A stretch of 64,000 nucleotides of DNA, taken from assembly GCA_016704145.1 (NCBI GenBank), contig JADJAS010000006.1, forward strand, positions 1-64,000, given 5' to 3'. The position numbers were made by a program, and so were the translations under genes. Origin of the DNA: Rhodocyclaceae bacterium. GTDB lineage: Bacteria; Pseudomonadota; Gammaproteobacteria; Burkholderiales; Rhodocyclaceae. Shown here piece after piece: positions 12,588-21,774 of this stretch. The notes below the pieces were generated by a model. It ran no database searches and had not been told where the DNA came from. It worked only from the letters and a program-made list of their open reading frames with translations. Position 1 is the stretch's first letter. Every line of letters starts with the position of its first letter.

Positions 12588-13157
12588 ATGGAAGTCACTC
12601 GGCGGCAATTCATCAAGGCCGGCGCGGGAGGAACGGCACTCACGCTGGCGTTCAGCGTCGGCGGATCCGTGCTGTTGCTCACGCCAGGGGAAGCGCGAGC
12701 CAAGGGCATCGCCATCAAGTATCTGTCGCGACCAGAAACCCAGGCCCTGGAGAAACTGGCCGAGACCATGGTGCCAGGCGCCGCCGCCGCCGGGGTTGCG
12801 CACTTCATCGACCATCAACTGGGCGTCGATCCCGACGACTGCATGCTCATCGCCAAGTACTTTCCAGTGCCGCAGCCTTTTACGACGTGGTACCAGCGCG
12901 GGCTCGCGGCCGCCGAACGCTTTGCGTCAGGCAAGCTGAACAAGAAGCTGGTCGCGCTGTCGGCAAGCCAGTTGCATCAACTGGTCGGCGAGATGGGGCG
13001 GCCAGGCACCAAGGTCGGGGACTTCGATCTGTCCCTGTTCTATCTCTGCCTGCGTTCCGATGCCGTCGATGTCGTGTACGGCACACCCAAGGGCTTTGAA
13101 AGACTGGAAGTTCCCTACATGGCCCACATCATGCCGCCGGAGGGATGGAATGGCTAA
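12588..13157 (+). CDS. Tat-exported small subunit of a GMC dehydrogenase (gluconate 2-dehydrogenase subunit 3 family)
   Basis: A 189-residue protein with a twin-arginine signal (TRRQFIK at residues 4-10, then a hydrophobic stretch to about residue 33). The rest resembles the small subunit that accompanies membrane-associated GMC dehydrogenases and co-exports the leaderless flavoprotein. AAAGGAGGAG sets the ATG. Its last 8 bases overlap the start of the GMC gene, so the two are coupled and presumably form a periplasmic heterodimer. The third subunit of such enzymes, a cytochrome c, does not follow. Confidence 0.85.
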   Translation: MEVTRRQFIKAGAGGTALTLAFSVGGSVLLLTPGEARAKGIAIKYLSRPETQALEKLAETMVPGAAAAGVAHFIDHQLGVDPDDCMLIAKYFPVPQPFTTWYQRGLAAAERFASGKLNKKLVALSASQLHQLVGEMGRPGTKVGDFDLSLFYLCLRSDAVDVVYGTPKGFERLEVPYMAHIMPPEGWNG

Positions 13158-14721
13158 GGCAATGGAAAAAGTCGATGTCGTGATCGTCGGCTCCGGCGCC
13201 GCCGGCAGCGTGTTCGCGGCGGTGCTGGCCGAGGCCGGCAAGAAGGTGCTGGTGCTGGAACGCGGCACGGCACGCAAGCTGACCGATCTTTACAGCTCGC
13301 AGATCTGGGCGCGCCGCCTCAAGTGGGGTGCGTCGACCCTCGTGGAAGCGGGACCGGACTCGATCTGGTACGGCTTCAATGCCGGCCACGGCTTTGGCGG
13401 CGCCGCCATCCACCACTACGGTGTCTGGCCACGCTACCACCCCGAGGACTTCGAGCTCATGAGCCGGTACGGTCGCGGGCTCGACTGGCCGTTCGGCTAT
13501 GACGAACTGCGTCCGTATTACGACCAGGTGCAGACCGATGTCGGCATGTCCGGCGACGCCAGGAAGGAAGTGTGGCGTCCCGCCGGGGCTGACTATCCGT
13601 TGCCGCCGGTGCTGGTGAGCAAGCATGGCCAGGTGCTGGCCCGAGGATTCGAGAAGCTCGGCAAGCGCGTCGCGCCGATTCCGATGGCGGTGCTGTCGCA
13701 GCCCTACGACGGCCGGCCAGGATGCATCTGGGACGGCTGGTGCGATGCGGGCTGTCCGACCGGCGCGCTGGCCAATCCGCTGGTGGTCTACCTGCCGCGC
13801 GCACAAAAAGCAGGCGCGCGCCTGCAGGCCGATGCGCATGTCACCCGCGTGCTCACCGACGGCACGGGCAAGCGTGCCACCGGCGTCGAGTACATAAACG
13901 CCAAGGGTGAAAAGGTGGTGCAACCGGCGAATGCGGTGGTGCTGTGCGCCTTTACCGTCGAGAACGCGCGCATCCTGCTCAATTCGGCCAACGACCGGCA
14001 CCCGCGCGGGCTGGCCAATCGCAGCGATACGGTGGGACGCTACCTCATGTGCCATCCGGCTGTCTCGATCTCCGGCATGTTCGACGAGGAGATGGAGAAC
14101 CACCTGGGCACCACGGGCGGCCAGTTGCTGTGCCAGGATGCCTTCGACAAGACCAGCGATCCTGGCGGCGCCTTCGGCAGCCGGCAGTGGGAAATCGGCC
14201 TGGCGCTCAAGACCAACGACCTGCTGGGCATTGCCATGACGCGGCCGGACATCTACGGCGAGGCCCTGCACAAGTTCATGCGGGAGGGTGCCCGCCACAT
14301 GGGCTCGATGGTGGGTGTCTGCGAGGACGAGCCGCTGCGGGAAAACCGCATTGAACTGGCCGGCGAGAAGGACAAGTATGGGGCAGCCAAGGCCCGCGTG
14401 GTGTACAAGATCAGCGGCGAGGGCATGAAACTCTGGCGCACGGCGGCCAAGGAAGGCGTCGACTTGTTCAAGGCCGCCGGCGCCCGCGAGGCCTGGCCCA
14501 GCCCGCCTGGCGGCCAGCACATCATGGGCGGCACGATCATGGGCAAGGATCCCGGCAAATCGGTGCTGAATGGCGCCGGGCAGGCCCACGAGGTTTCGAA
14601 CCTCTTCGTCGGCGGCCCGAGCGTGTTTCCCACCAGTTCGAGCGTGAACTCGACCTTCACCGCCCATGCCATGGCCATGAAGTCGGCCAGGTTCATGATC
14701 GAGCATTGGGGAAAGCTGTGA
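13150..14721 (+). CDS. GMC family FAD-dependent dehydrogenase
   Basis: Flavoprotein of 523 residues oxidising an alcohol or sugar. The FAD dinucleotide motif is VIVGSGAAGS (residues 11-20), and the C-terminus has the GMC signature with VSNLFVGGPSVFPTSSSVN and a final helix. It has no signal peptide, as expected for a partner carried by the Tat-exported subunit upstream. The ATG at 13150 overlaps that gene by 8 bases. Substrate cannot be read from sequence; the sulfatase downstream suggests it may act on a desulfated sugar or sterol-type alcohol, which is inference only. Confidence 0.9.
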   Translation: MAKAMEKVDVVIVGSGAAGSVFAAVLAEAGKKVLVLERGTARKLTDLYSSQIWARRLKWGASTLVEAGPDSIWYGFNAGHGFGGAAIHHYGVWPRYHPEDFELMSRYGRGLDWPFGYDELRPYYDQVQTDVGMSGDARKEVWRPAGADYPLPPVLVSKHGQVLARGFEKLGKRVAPIPMAVLSQPYDGRPGCIWDGWCDAGCPTGALANPLVVYLPRAQKAGARLQADAHVTRVLTDGTGKRATGVEYINAKGEKVVQPANAVVLCAFTVENARILLNSANDRHPRGLANRSDTVGRYLMCHPAVSISGMFDEEMENHLGTTGGQLLCQDAFDKTSDPGGAFGSRQWEIGLALKTNDLLGIAMTRPDIYGEALHKFMREGARHMGSMVGVCEDEPLRENRIELAGEKDKYGAAKARVVYKISGEGMKLWRTAAKEGVDLFKAAGAREAWPSPPGGQHIMGGTIMGKDPGKSVLNGAGQAHEVSNLFVGGPSVFPTSSSVNSTFTAHAMAMKSARFMIEHWGKL

Positions 14722-14788
14722 CGGCAGGGCCTGGCCATGGCCGGATCAGCGACAGCAGCAGTCAAAACTACTTACAGGAGACAACACC

Positions 14789-16528
14789 ATGAACATCTTG
14801 AAGTCCACATGCGCGGCACTGGTGCTCGGCACCCTGGCCGTGTCTTCCGTGACGCCGGCCAGCGCCCAGCCGGCCAAGCGGCCGAACATCCTGCTCATCG
14901 TCGCCGACGACCTCGGCTACAACGACATCGGTCCCTTTGGTTCCGAGATCAGCACGCCCAACCTCGACCGCCTGGCCAACGATGGCGTGCGCCTGACCAG
15001 CCACTACACGACGCCCTTCTGCTCGCCGACCCGGTCGATCCTGATGTCGGGCACGGACAACCATCTGGCCGGCTTTGGCGACATGGCGGAACTCATGACC
15101 AAGGATGTCCGCGGCAAGCCGGGCTACGAAGGGCGCCTGAACGATCGCGTCGTAGCGCTGCCGCAGGTGCTTCACGATGCGGGCTACCGCACGCTGATGG
15201 CCGGCAAGTGGCACCTCGGCAACAATGAAGACATCAACGGCCGCGGCTTCGACCGCTCCTTCGCCCAGATGTCCGGCGGCGCCAGCCACTGGGGCGACCA
15301 GTTGGGCATCGTCGCCTTCGATCCGGCCAAGCCGCCCCGCGCCGACTACCGCGAGGATGGCAAGTCGATCACCCTGCCGAAGGACTTCTATTCGTCCGAC
15401 GCCTATGCCAGCAAGATGATCGAGTACCTGGAGCAGACCAAGGGCAGCGGCAAGCCTTTCTTCGCCTATCTCGCCTTCACGGCGCCGCACTGGCCGCTGG
15501 CGGCCCCCGAGGAGGACATCAGGAAGTACGAGAACCGCTACAACGGCGGCTACGACGCCCTCACCAAGGATCGCCTGGCCGGCATGAAAGCCAAGGGGCT
15601 CGTCACAAGCGACACGACGCTCTACGCCGGTCATTCGTACTGGCCGAAGTGGAACACGCTGCCGCCGGAACAACAACGCTCGGAAGCGCGGCGGATGGCC
15701 GTCTATGCCGCGATGGTCGACCGCATGGACCGGCAGATCGGTCGGGTGCTCGCCTACCTCGAACAGCAGGGCGAACTCGACAATACCTTCGTCTTCTTCA
15801 TGTCCGACAACGGCGCCGACGGCAACTCGGTTTATGACGTCGAGCGGAATCGCGAATGGATCCACGGCAGCATGGACAACAGCACCGACAACATCGGCCG
15901 CCCCGGTTCATTCATCGAGTACGGCCCCGGTTGGGCCCAGGCCGGCATGACGCCGTTCCGCATGTACAAGTCGTTCATGTACGAAGGCGGCATCTCGGTG
16001 CCGGCCATCGTCTGGGCTCCGAAGCTCGGCATCGGCAAGGACATCAAGCGGGCCGTGACGCATGTCAGGGACATGGCGCCCACGTTTTACGAACTGGCCG
16101 GCGCCAAGCATCCCGGCACGGAGTACCGGGGCAAGCCAGCGCTGCCCGTGACCGGCAAGTCGATGCTCGGCTACCTGACCGGCAAGCAGGCTTTCGTCCA
16201 TGACGCGAATGAAGCCATCGGCTGGGAACTCGGCGGACGCAAGGCCTTGCGCAAGGGCGACTGGAAGATCGTCTATTCCAACAAGCCGTGGGGCACGGGC
16301 GAATGGGAGTTATACAACCTGGCCAATGACCGGGCGGAAACCAACAACCTCTCTGCCAAGAACCCGGACAAGCTCAAGGAACTGGTCGCCGAGTGGCCGA
16401 AGTACGTGGCCGATAACGGCGTGATCGAAATCGAGAATCTCGCCGCTCGACCCGGCTACAGCAATGCCGGCAAGTACTACGAGGACTTGAAGCTCGAGGC
16501 GGCGTCCAAACCCAAGGCCGCCAGGTAA
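14789..16528 (+). CDS. Periplasmic type I sulfatase (arylsulfatase family)
   Basis: Hydrolyses a sulfate ester using a formylglycine made from Cys. The 579-residue protein has a signal peptide (cleavage near residue 26), the metal-binding start NILLIVADDLGYND, and the core C-S-P-T-R at 78-82 followed by LMSG, so Cys78 is the catalytic residue to be converted. ACAGGAGACA precedes the ATG. It lies 67 nt after the GMC gene on the same strand, probably in one operon, and is closed by a strong terminator. No formylglycine-generating enzyme gene is seen in the window. Length fits AslA-type arylsulfatases. Confidence 0.93.
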   Translation: MNILKSTCAALVLGTLAVSSVTPASAQPAKRPNILLIVADDLGYNDIGPFGSEISTPNLDRLANDGVRLTSHYTTPFCSPTRSILMSGTDNHLAGFGDMAELMTKDVRGKPGYEGRLNDRVVALPQVLHDAGYRTLMAGKWHLGNNEDINGRGFDRSFAQMSGGASHWGDQLGIVAFDPAKPPRADYREDGKSITLPKDFYSSDAYASKMIEYLEQTKGSGKPFFAYLAFTAPHWPLAAPEEDIRKYENRYNGGYDALTKDRLAGMKAKGLVTSDTTLYAGHSYWPKWNTLPPEQQRSEARRMAVYAAMVDRMDRQIGRVLAYLEQQGELDNTFVFFMSDNGADGNSVYDVERNREWIHGSMDNSTDNIGRPGSFIEYGPGWAQAGMTPFRMYKSFMYEGGISVPAIVWAPKLGIGKDIKRAVTHVRDMAPTFYELAGAKHPGTEYRGKPALPVTGKSMLGYLTGKQAFVHDANEAIGWELGGRKALRKGDWKIVYSNKPWGTGEWELYNLANDRAETNNLSAKNPDKLKELVAEWPKYVADNGVIEIENLAARPGYSNAGKYYEDLKLEAASKPKAAR

Positions 16529-16543
16529 GCCCGGCGCCACCGA

Positions 16544-16583
16544 CGCGCGGTCGGTACCCGAAGTGCCGGCCGCGCGTTTTTTT
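16544..16583 (+). terminator. Rho-independent terminator after the sulfatase gene
   Basis: CGCGCGG (16544-16550) pairs with CCGCGCG (16570-16576), with an inner CGG/CCG stem, followed by seven T at 16577-16583. It separates the Tat-GMC-sulfatase operon from the cytochrome gene. Confidence 0.9.
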
Positions 16584-16599
16584 CCGCTATGCTTGGCCG

Positions 16600-18933
16600 A
16601 TGAATTCCAATATCTTCAGTCGCGCCCGCCGGCGCACGGCGATACTGACGGCCATGCTGATTGCCATCGTCGCGGCGCTCGGCTTCGCGGCCGGCGGATT
16701 CGCCCAGGCGGGAGATGCTGGCACTGTTCCGAAGCATGTCGGCGCCGCCGCCTGCGCCGAATGCCACCCGCGGCAGACCGAGCAATGGCGCGGCTCGCAT
16801 CACGCACTGGCAATGCAGGAAGCCAAGGAACAAACGGTACTCGGCGATTTCAGCGGCATCCGCTTCACCCACGGCGGGGTCGCATCGCGATTCTTCCGAC
16901 GCGACAACAGGTTCTTCGTCAATACGGACGGCCCCGACGGCCATCTCGCCGATTTCGAGATCAAATTCACCTTCGGGGTCCATCCCTTGCAGCAATACCT
17001 GATCGAATTGCCGGGGGAACGCCTGCAGGCGCTCTCGATCGTCTGGGACACGCGCCCCAGGGCGGAGGGCGGCCAACGCTGGTACCACCTTTATCCCGGG
17101 GAACGCATCAAGGCCGGCGATCCCTTGCACTGGACGGCGCGCAGCCAGAACTGGAACTACATGTGCGCGGCCTGTCATTCGACCGACCTGCGCAAGAACT
17201 ACGATGCGGCGGCCGACACCTTTGCCACGCGCTGGTCCGACATCAACGTCGCTTGCGAGGCATGCCATGGCCCGGGCTCAGCGCACGTCCAATGGGGGCG
17301 CCAGGCCCCGGCGAGCCACGCCGCCACGCCCGACAAGGGCCTGGTGAAACCGTCCAGCGTCGACGCCAATCGGCGCTGGGTGTTCGCGCCCGGCGACAGG
17401 ATTGCGCATCGGACCGGCGCGACGGCGCCCGGCGGCGTCCTGGACGCCTGCTTCGCCTGCCATGCGCGGCGACGCCAGATCGTCGAACCACCGATTCCCG
17501 GCGCCGCGTTCCTGGATAATTACGCGCCCACCCTGCTCGAAGCCGGCGCCTATCATGCCGATGGCCAGATCGACGGCGAGGTCTACGAGTATGGCTCCTT
17601 CGCGCAAAGCAAGATGCATCGAGCCGGGGTCGTCTGCGGCGATTGCCATGACCCGCACAGCCTGCGTCCCAAGGCATCGGGCAACGCCCTTTGCGCACAA
17701 TGCCACCGCCCCGATGCATTCGATGTCGAATCACATCACGGCCACAAGGCAGGCTCGGCCGGCAGCCTCTGCATCGACTGCCATATGCCACAAAAGACCT
17801 ACATGGGTGTCGATCGGCGACGCGACCACGGTTTTCGCGTCCCACGTCCCGACATGTCCGTGACGCATGGCCTGCCCAATGCCTGCGGCCGATGTCACGA
17901 CAACCGATCCGCCCAATGGGCGGCGCAAGCGGTGGCGCGTTGGCGCGGCAAGGCCCGGCCACCGGCGCTGGCCACGGCGGCTTTCTCGGCGGCCAGGGCG
18001 CAAGCCGCGAAAGCCGGTCGCCTGTTGGCCGCGGTGGCGCAGGACGGGACCGAACCGGCCATCGTTCGGGCCACGGCGCTGCGTTCGCTGCCGGCATCGC
18101 CGACGGCGGCGGCGCGCGCCAGTATCGGCGCCGGCCTGGATGACGCCGATGCCCTGGTTCGGGCGGCCGCAGCCTCGGCTGCCGCGCGCCTCGATCCACG
18201 CGAACAGGCCAGAACGGTCGGCCCCTTGCTGCTCGACCCCGTGCGGCTGGTTCGCATCGAAGCCGCGCGAACGCTTGCCGGCGTGCCGGACGCCGGATTG
18301 GCGCCGGAACATCGCACCGCGCGACGTTCCGCCACGGATGAATTGATCGCCGCGGAACTGGCCGCCGCTGAGCGTCCCGAAAGCCACCTCAATCTCGCCG
18401 ACATTCTTGGCCGCATGGGCCGGTCGGAGGATGCCGAGAACGAACTCCGGCAAGCCATGCGCCTCGATCCCCGCTTCGTGCCCGCCCGCGTCAACCTGGC
18501 CGATCTCTACCGCGCGACGCGGCGGGAAGCGGAGGCGGAAACCCTCCTGCGGGAAGCCATCGCCATCGAGCCGAAGTCGGCCGAGGCTTACCATGCCCTC
18601 GGTCTGCTCAAGGTACGCACGGGCGATCGACCGGGCGCCCTGGCGGCGCTGGCCAAGGCCGCGGCCCTGGCGCCCGCCGTGCCGCGCTATGCCTACGTTC
18701 ATGGCGTGGCGCTGCACGACTCGGGATCGGTCGGCCAGGCCATGACGATTCTGGACCAGGCCCATCGGCGCTTCCCGGCCGATCAGGACATTCTCGTGGC
18801 GCTGGCGATGTTCGAACATCAACGCGGCCGGCGGACCATCGCGCTCGACTACGTCGACCGGCTGACGCGCCTCGACCCCGAGAGCGCCCGAATCAAGGCG
18901 CTGCGCCAGCGAATCGACGCTCCCGGCCGCTGA
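16600..18933 (+). CDS. Octaheme c-type cytochrome fused to HEAT-like and TPR repeats
   Basis: Exported multihaem protein of 777 residues. After an N-terminal signal/anchor (about 12-37) come eight CxxCH haem sites at residues 52, 189, 219, 284, 346, 365, 391 and 429. Then follows an alanine-rich HEAT-like stretch (about 440-570) and TPR units (about 590-770, e.g. PESHLNLADILGRMGRSEDA and SAEAYHALGLLKVRTGD). Multihaem cytochromes with TPR tails are known, but substrate and partner are not evident. It has its own short leader after the sulfatase terminator. It could receive electrons from the neighbouring GMC dehydrogenase, which lacks a cytochrome subunit; this is inference. Confidence 0.9.
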   Translation: MNSNIFSRARRRTAILTAMLIAIVAALGFAAGGFAQAGDAGTVPKHVGAAACAECHPRQTEQWRGSHHALAMQEAKEQTVLGDFSGIRFTHGGVASRFFRRDNRFFVNTDGPDGHLADFEIKFTFGVHPLQQYLIELPGERLQALSIVWDTRPRAEGGQRWYHLYPGERIKAGDPLHWTARSQNWNYMCAACHSTDLRKNYDAAADTFATRWSDINVACEACHGPGSAHVQWGRQAPASHAATPDKGLVKPSSVDANRRWVFAPGDRIAHRTGATAPGGVLDACFACHARRRQIVEPPIPGAAFLDNYAPTLLEAGAYHADGQIDGEVYEYGSFAQSKMHRAGVVCGDCHDPHSLRPKASGNALCAQCHRPDAFDVESHHGHKAGSAGSLCIDCHMPQKTYMGVDRRRDHGFRVPRPDMSVTHGLPNACGRCHDNRSAQWAAQAVARWRGKARPPALATAAFSAARAQAAKAGRLLAAVAQDGTEPAIVRATALRSLPASPTAAARASIGAGLDDADALVRAAAASAAARLDPREQARTVGPLLLDPVRLVRIEAARTLAGVPDAGLAPEHRTARRSATDELIAAELAAAERPESHLNLADILGRMGRSEDAENELRQAMRLDPRFVPARVNLADLYRATRREAEAETLLREAIAIEPKSAEAYHALGLLKVRTGDRPGALAALAKAAALAPAVPRYAYVHGVALHDSGSVGQAMTILDQAHRRFPADQDILVALAMFEHQRGRRTIALDYVDRLTRLDPESARIKALRQRIDAPGR

Positions 18934-19082
18934 CGCGCCGATCACCCGCATGCTTCGCCCAATTGGCGGCATCAGGGCCATGGTTGATTGTTGCGCGCGG
19001 ACGAGGTAGCCTTTTGCGCAATATCAAAGCCCGCCGAGGGGGCTGATGTCTTCGAGCGGGTAGCTTGACGAGGAGGGGGATC

Positions 19083-20147
19083 ATGAACATCGCGTCACTG
19101 TCGGCGGCTCGAAGGCTTGCGCATTGTCGCCCGTTCCGTACCGATGATCTCGATGCCGCGCGCGCTCATATTTCGGCGCTGTTCAAGCCGCACGAACTCA
19201 CGGTCGTCGGGCGGCGGCAGAAACTGGACGTCTGCATCGGCGGCGGCGGCATCGATGCCATTTCGCTCCTCTACCATCGCCATGGCGCGCATGTCCGCGT
19301 CAAGCCGGGCCGGCTGGAGCGTTTCTACCTGCTGCAGATTCCCCTGCGCGGTCGCGCGCACGGTCGCGTCGGCAACCACGACGTGCTGTGCGGCCCGGGT
19401 CAGGGAATGATGATCTCGCCGTGCCTCGACGTCGAGATGGAATTCGCGCAAGGCTGCGAACAATTGATCCTGCGCATCGACGCGGACTGCCTCGAACGCC
19501 ACATCAGCCGGCAGGTCGAGCCGGCCTCCCGGCCGACGCTGGCATTCGCGCCACAGGTGGATCTGTCGGGCAGGACGGGAAACCGGATTCTGGCCTTGCT
19601 GGACTACCTCGCCGCCGTCATCCATTCGCACCACGAGGAAGATGATTGTCCCGGGAGCACCCGCGCCGCGATCGCCTCGCTGGTGCTGAATACCCTGGTC
19701 GACTCCCTCGATCACAACCGTCGCGACGCGATGCAAGATGCCGACGAAACGCCAAAGCCGCGTCATCTGAAGCGAGCGATGCAATACATGGTCGACCACT
19801 TGTGCAGTCCCGTCTCGCCCGAGGATGTCGCGCACGCCATCAACATCAGTCCGCGCAGCCTCTACGGCAGCTTCCAGCAGTATCTGGACACCACGCCGAT
19901 GCGCCACTTGAAGGATCTGCGTCTCGACAAGGCACGCGAGCGCCTGCTGGCCGCCGATCCGGAAAACGACTCGGTCACCGCCGTGGCCCTGGAGTTCTGC
20001 TTCCAGCATTTCGGCCATTTTTCCGCCACCTACAAGGCCAGGTTCGGCGAACTGCCAAGCGACACGCTGAGCAAGCGCGGGCGTTTCGATCACGGACACG
20101 GCATCATTCTCCCGGACGTCTCATCGCGCGCCGGGCCTCGACAATAG
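19083..20147 (+). CDS. AraC family transcriptional regulator
   Basis: DNA-binding regulator of 354 residues. The N-terminal ~200 residues look like the AraC-binding-like domain of the EutR/FeaR group (RPFRTDDLDAARAHIS... HRHGAHVRVKPGRLERFYLLQ); the C-terminal ~100 hold two helix-turn-helix motifs, the second with VALEFCFQHFGHFSATYKARFGELPSD. GAGGAGGGGG precedes the ATG. It closes the accessory block on the same strand as the dehydrogenase, sulfatase and cytochrome genes, so it is a good candidate for their regulator, though no operator was identified. Confidence 0.92.
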   Translation: MNIASLSAARRLAHCRPFRTDDLDAARAHISALFKPHELTVVGRRQKLDVCIGGGGIDAISLLYHRHGAHVRVKPGRLERFYLLQIPLRGRAHGRVGNHDVLCGPGQGMMISPCLDVEMEFAQGCEQLILRIDADCLERHISRQVEPASRPTLAFAPQVDLSGRTGNRILALLDYLAAVIHSHHEEDDCPGSTRAAIASLVLNTLVDSLDHNRRDAMQDADETPKPRHLKRAMQYMVDHLCSPVSPEDVAHAINISPRSLYGSFQQYLDTTPMRHLKDLRLDKARERLLAADPENDSVTAVALEFCFQHFGHFSATYKARFGELPSDTLSKRGRFDHGHGIILPDVSSRAGPRQ

Positions 20148-20159
20148 ACACGCCGTGTC

Positions 20160-20182
20160 GGCGTGCCGCCGCGACTGACTCT
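20160..20182 (-). repeat. Dispersed 23-nt motif, copy 4
   Basis: Core AGAGTCAG (7 of 8), both arms perfect, core on the minus strand. It sits in the 47-nt gap between the convergent araC-type gene and mnmA, where its hairpin could also stop transcription. Confidence 0.75.
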
Positions 20183-20194
20183 GACCGCCGCGCC

Positions 20195-21268
20195 CTACTC
20201 GATGATGCCGCCGCCCAGGCAGACCAGCGACTCGTAGACCACCACCGACTGCCCGGGCGTCACCGCCCACTGCGGCGCGGCGAAGGCGATCTCGCAACAA
20301 TTCGCGTCGACGCTTTCCACCTCGCAGGCGGCGTCGGGTTGCCGGTAGCGCGTCTTGGCCGCGTATACCCAGTGGGTATGCGGTTGCTCGCCCGATATCC
20401 ATGACAGTTGGCGGGCGACCAGGCGGTCGCGCATCAGGGCCGGATGTGCGTGCCCTTGCACGACGTAGAGAATGTTCTTCGCCATGTCCTTGGCACAGAC
20501 GAACCACGGTTCTTCCGGCGCGCCCTTGACACCACCAATGCCCAGGCCCTCGCGCTGGCCGAGCGTGTAGTACATCAACCCTTGGTGTTTGCCAACGACA
20601 CGATCCGAATCGAGCGCGCGAATTTCTCCGGGGTGTTTTGGAATGTAACGGGCGAGGAATTCGCGGAACGGCCGCTCGCCGATGAAACAGATCCCGGTCG
20701 AATCCTTCTTGGCGTGATTCGGCAGGCCGGCTTCCCCGGCGATCCTGCGCACATCGCGCTTGTAGAGATGGCCAACCGGGAACAAGGTCTTCGACAGTTG
20801 CGCCTGATTCAGGCGGTAGAGGAAATAGCTCTGATCCTTGGTGCCGTCCTCGGCCTTCATCAACTGGAACTTGCCGATGAATTCGCGCACCCGTGCGTAG
20901 TGGCCGGTGGCGATCAGGTCGGCGCCCAGCTTGAGCGCGTGGTCGAGAAAGGCCGTGAACTTGATCTCCGAGTTGCACAGCACATCGGGATTGGGCGTGC
21001 GGCCGGCCTGATACTCGCGCAGGAAATCGGCGAACACGCGGTCCTTGTACTCCGCCGAAAAGTTCACCACCTCGAGGTCGATGCCGATCACGTCCGCCGC
21101 GGCCGCCGCGTCGATCAGGTCCTGGCGCGAGGAGCAGTACTCCTCCGTATCGTCGTCCTCCCAGTTCTTCATGAACAGGCCGGCAACATCGTGGCCGGCG
21201 CGCTTGAGCAGCAGGGCGGCGACTGAGGAATCGACACCGCCGGACATGCCGACAATGATCTTAGCCAT
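20195..21268 (-). CDS. mnmA: tRNA-specific 2-thiouridylase
   Basis: Thiolates U34 of Lys, Glu and Gln tRNAs. The 357-residue protein has the ATP-pyrophosphatase PP-loop SGGVDSS (9-15) and both catalytic cysteines, Cys98 in NPDVLCNSE and Cys194 in STGICFIGER. ATG start. Its first 8 bases overlap the end of nudJ, the same pairing seen in E. coli. Confidence 0.97.
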   Translation of the reverse strand: MAKIIVGMSGGVDSSVAALLLKRAGHDVAGLFMKNWEDDDTEEYCSSRQDLIDAAAAADVIGIDLEVVNFSAEYKDRVFADFLREYQAGRTPNPDVLCNSEIKFTAFLDHALKLGADLIATGHYARVREFIGKFQLMKAEDGTKDQSYFLYRLNQAQLSKTLFPVGHLYKRDVRRIAGEAGLPNHAKKDSTGICFIGERPFREFLARYIPKHPGEIRALDSDRVVGKHQGLMYYTLGQREGLGIGGVKGAPEEPWFVCAKDMAKNILYVVQGHAHPALMRDRLVARQLSWISGEQPHTHWVYAAKTRYRQPDAACEVESVDANCCEIAFAAPQWAVTPGQSVVVYESLVCLGGGIIE

Positions 21269-21716
21269 GGTGACGAATCAACTCCAAGGAATAACGCCGG
21301 CCGGCCAGATAGTCCTGCACGCACTGCCAGATCAGCGGGCTGCGATGACTGACTTTCGACGCCTCGATTTCCCCGGGCGTCAGCCACAGCGCCCTGACGA
21401 TGCCGGCATCGAGCGCCCGTCCTGTTTCCTCCTCGCCCAGTTCGCCGGCAAAGGCGAAACGCAGGTAGGTGATGTCGCTCCGGGGCCGGGGCCATTGGTA
21501 AACCCCCACCAGCGCGGTCGGGCGGAAATGCCAGGCGGTTTCCTCCAGCGCTTCGCGCGCGCATGCCTCCACCAGCGATTCGCCGGGATCGAGATGGCCG
21601 GCGGGCTGATTGAAGCGCAAGCCATCCTCGGTCTCTTCCTCGATCAGCAGAAATCGTCCCGCCCGCTCGATCACGGCGGCGACAGTGACATTGGGTTTCC
21701 AGGCTCTATCGTTCAT
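21261..21716 (-). CDS. nudJ: NUDIX phosphohydrolase, NudJ-like
   Basis: Removes phosphate from nucleoside tri/diphosphates or thiamine pyrophosphate-type substrates. The 151-residue protein carries a NUDIX box from Gly40 to about residue 62 with GHLDPGE and REALEET, where Ala replaces the last Gly, as in NudJ proteins. Adjacency and overlap with mnmA support the name. Copy 5 of the dispersed motif encodes SKVSHRSP near the C-terminus. Confidence 0.88.
   Translation of the reverse strand: MNDRAWKPNVTVAAVIERAGRFLLIEEETEDGLRFNQPAGHLDPGESLVEACAREALEETAWHFRPTALVGVYQWPRPRSDITYLRFAFAGELGEEETGRALDAGIVRALWLTPGEIEASKVSHRSPLIWQCVQDYLAGRRYSLELIRHHG
21332..21354 (-). repeat. Dispersed 23-nt motif, copy 5
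   Basis: Perfect core on the minus strand but poor arms (CGCA and CGCT). Inside nudJ in the K-V-S frame. Confidence 0.6.
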
Positions 21717-21774
21717 GACGCGATTTTACCGAGCCAATTCCGATAAAATCTGCATTTTGCTGGAGACTCCGATC

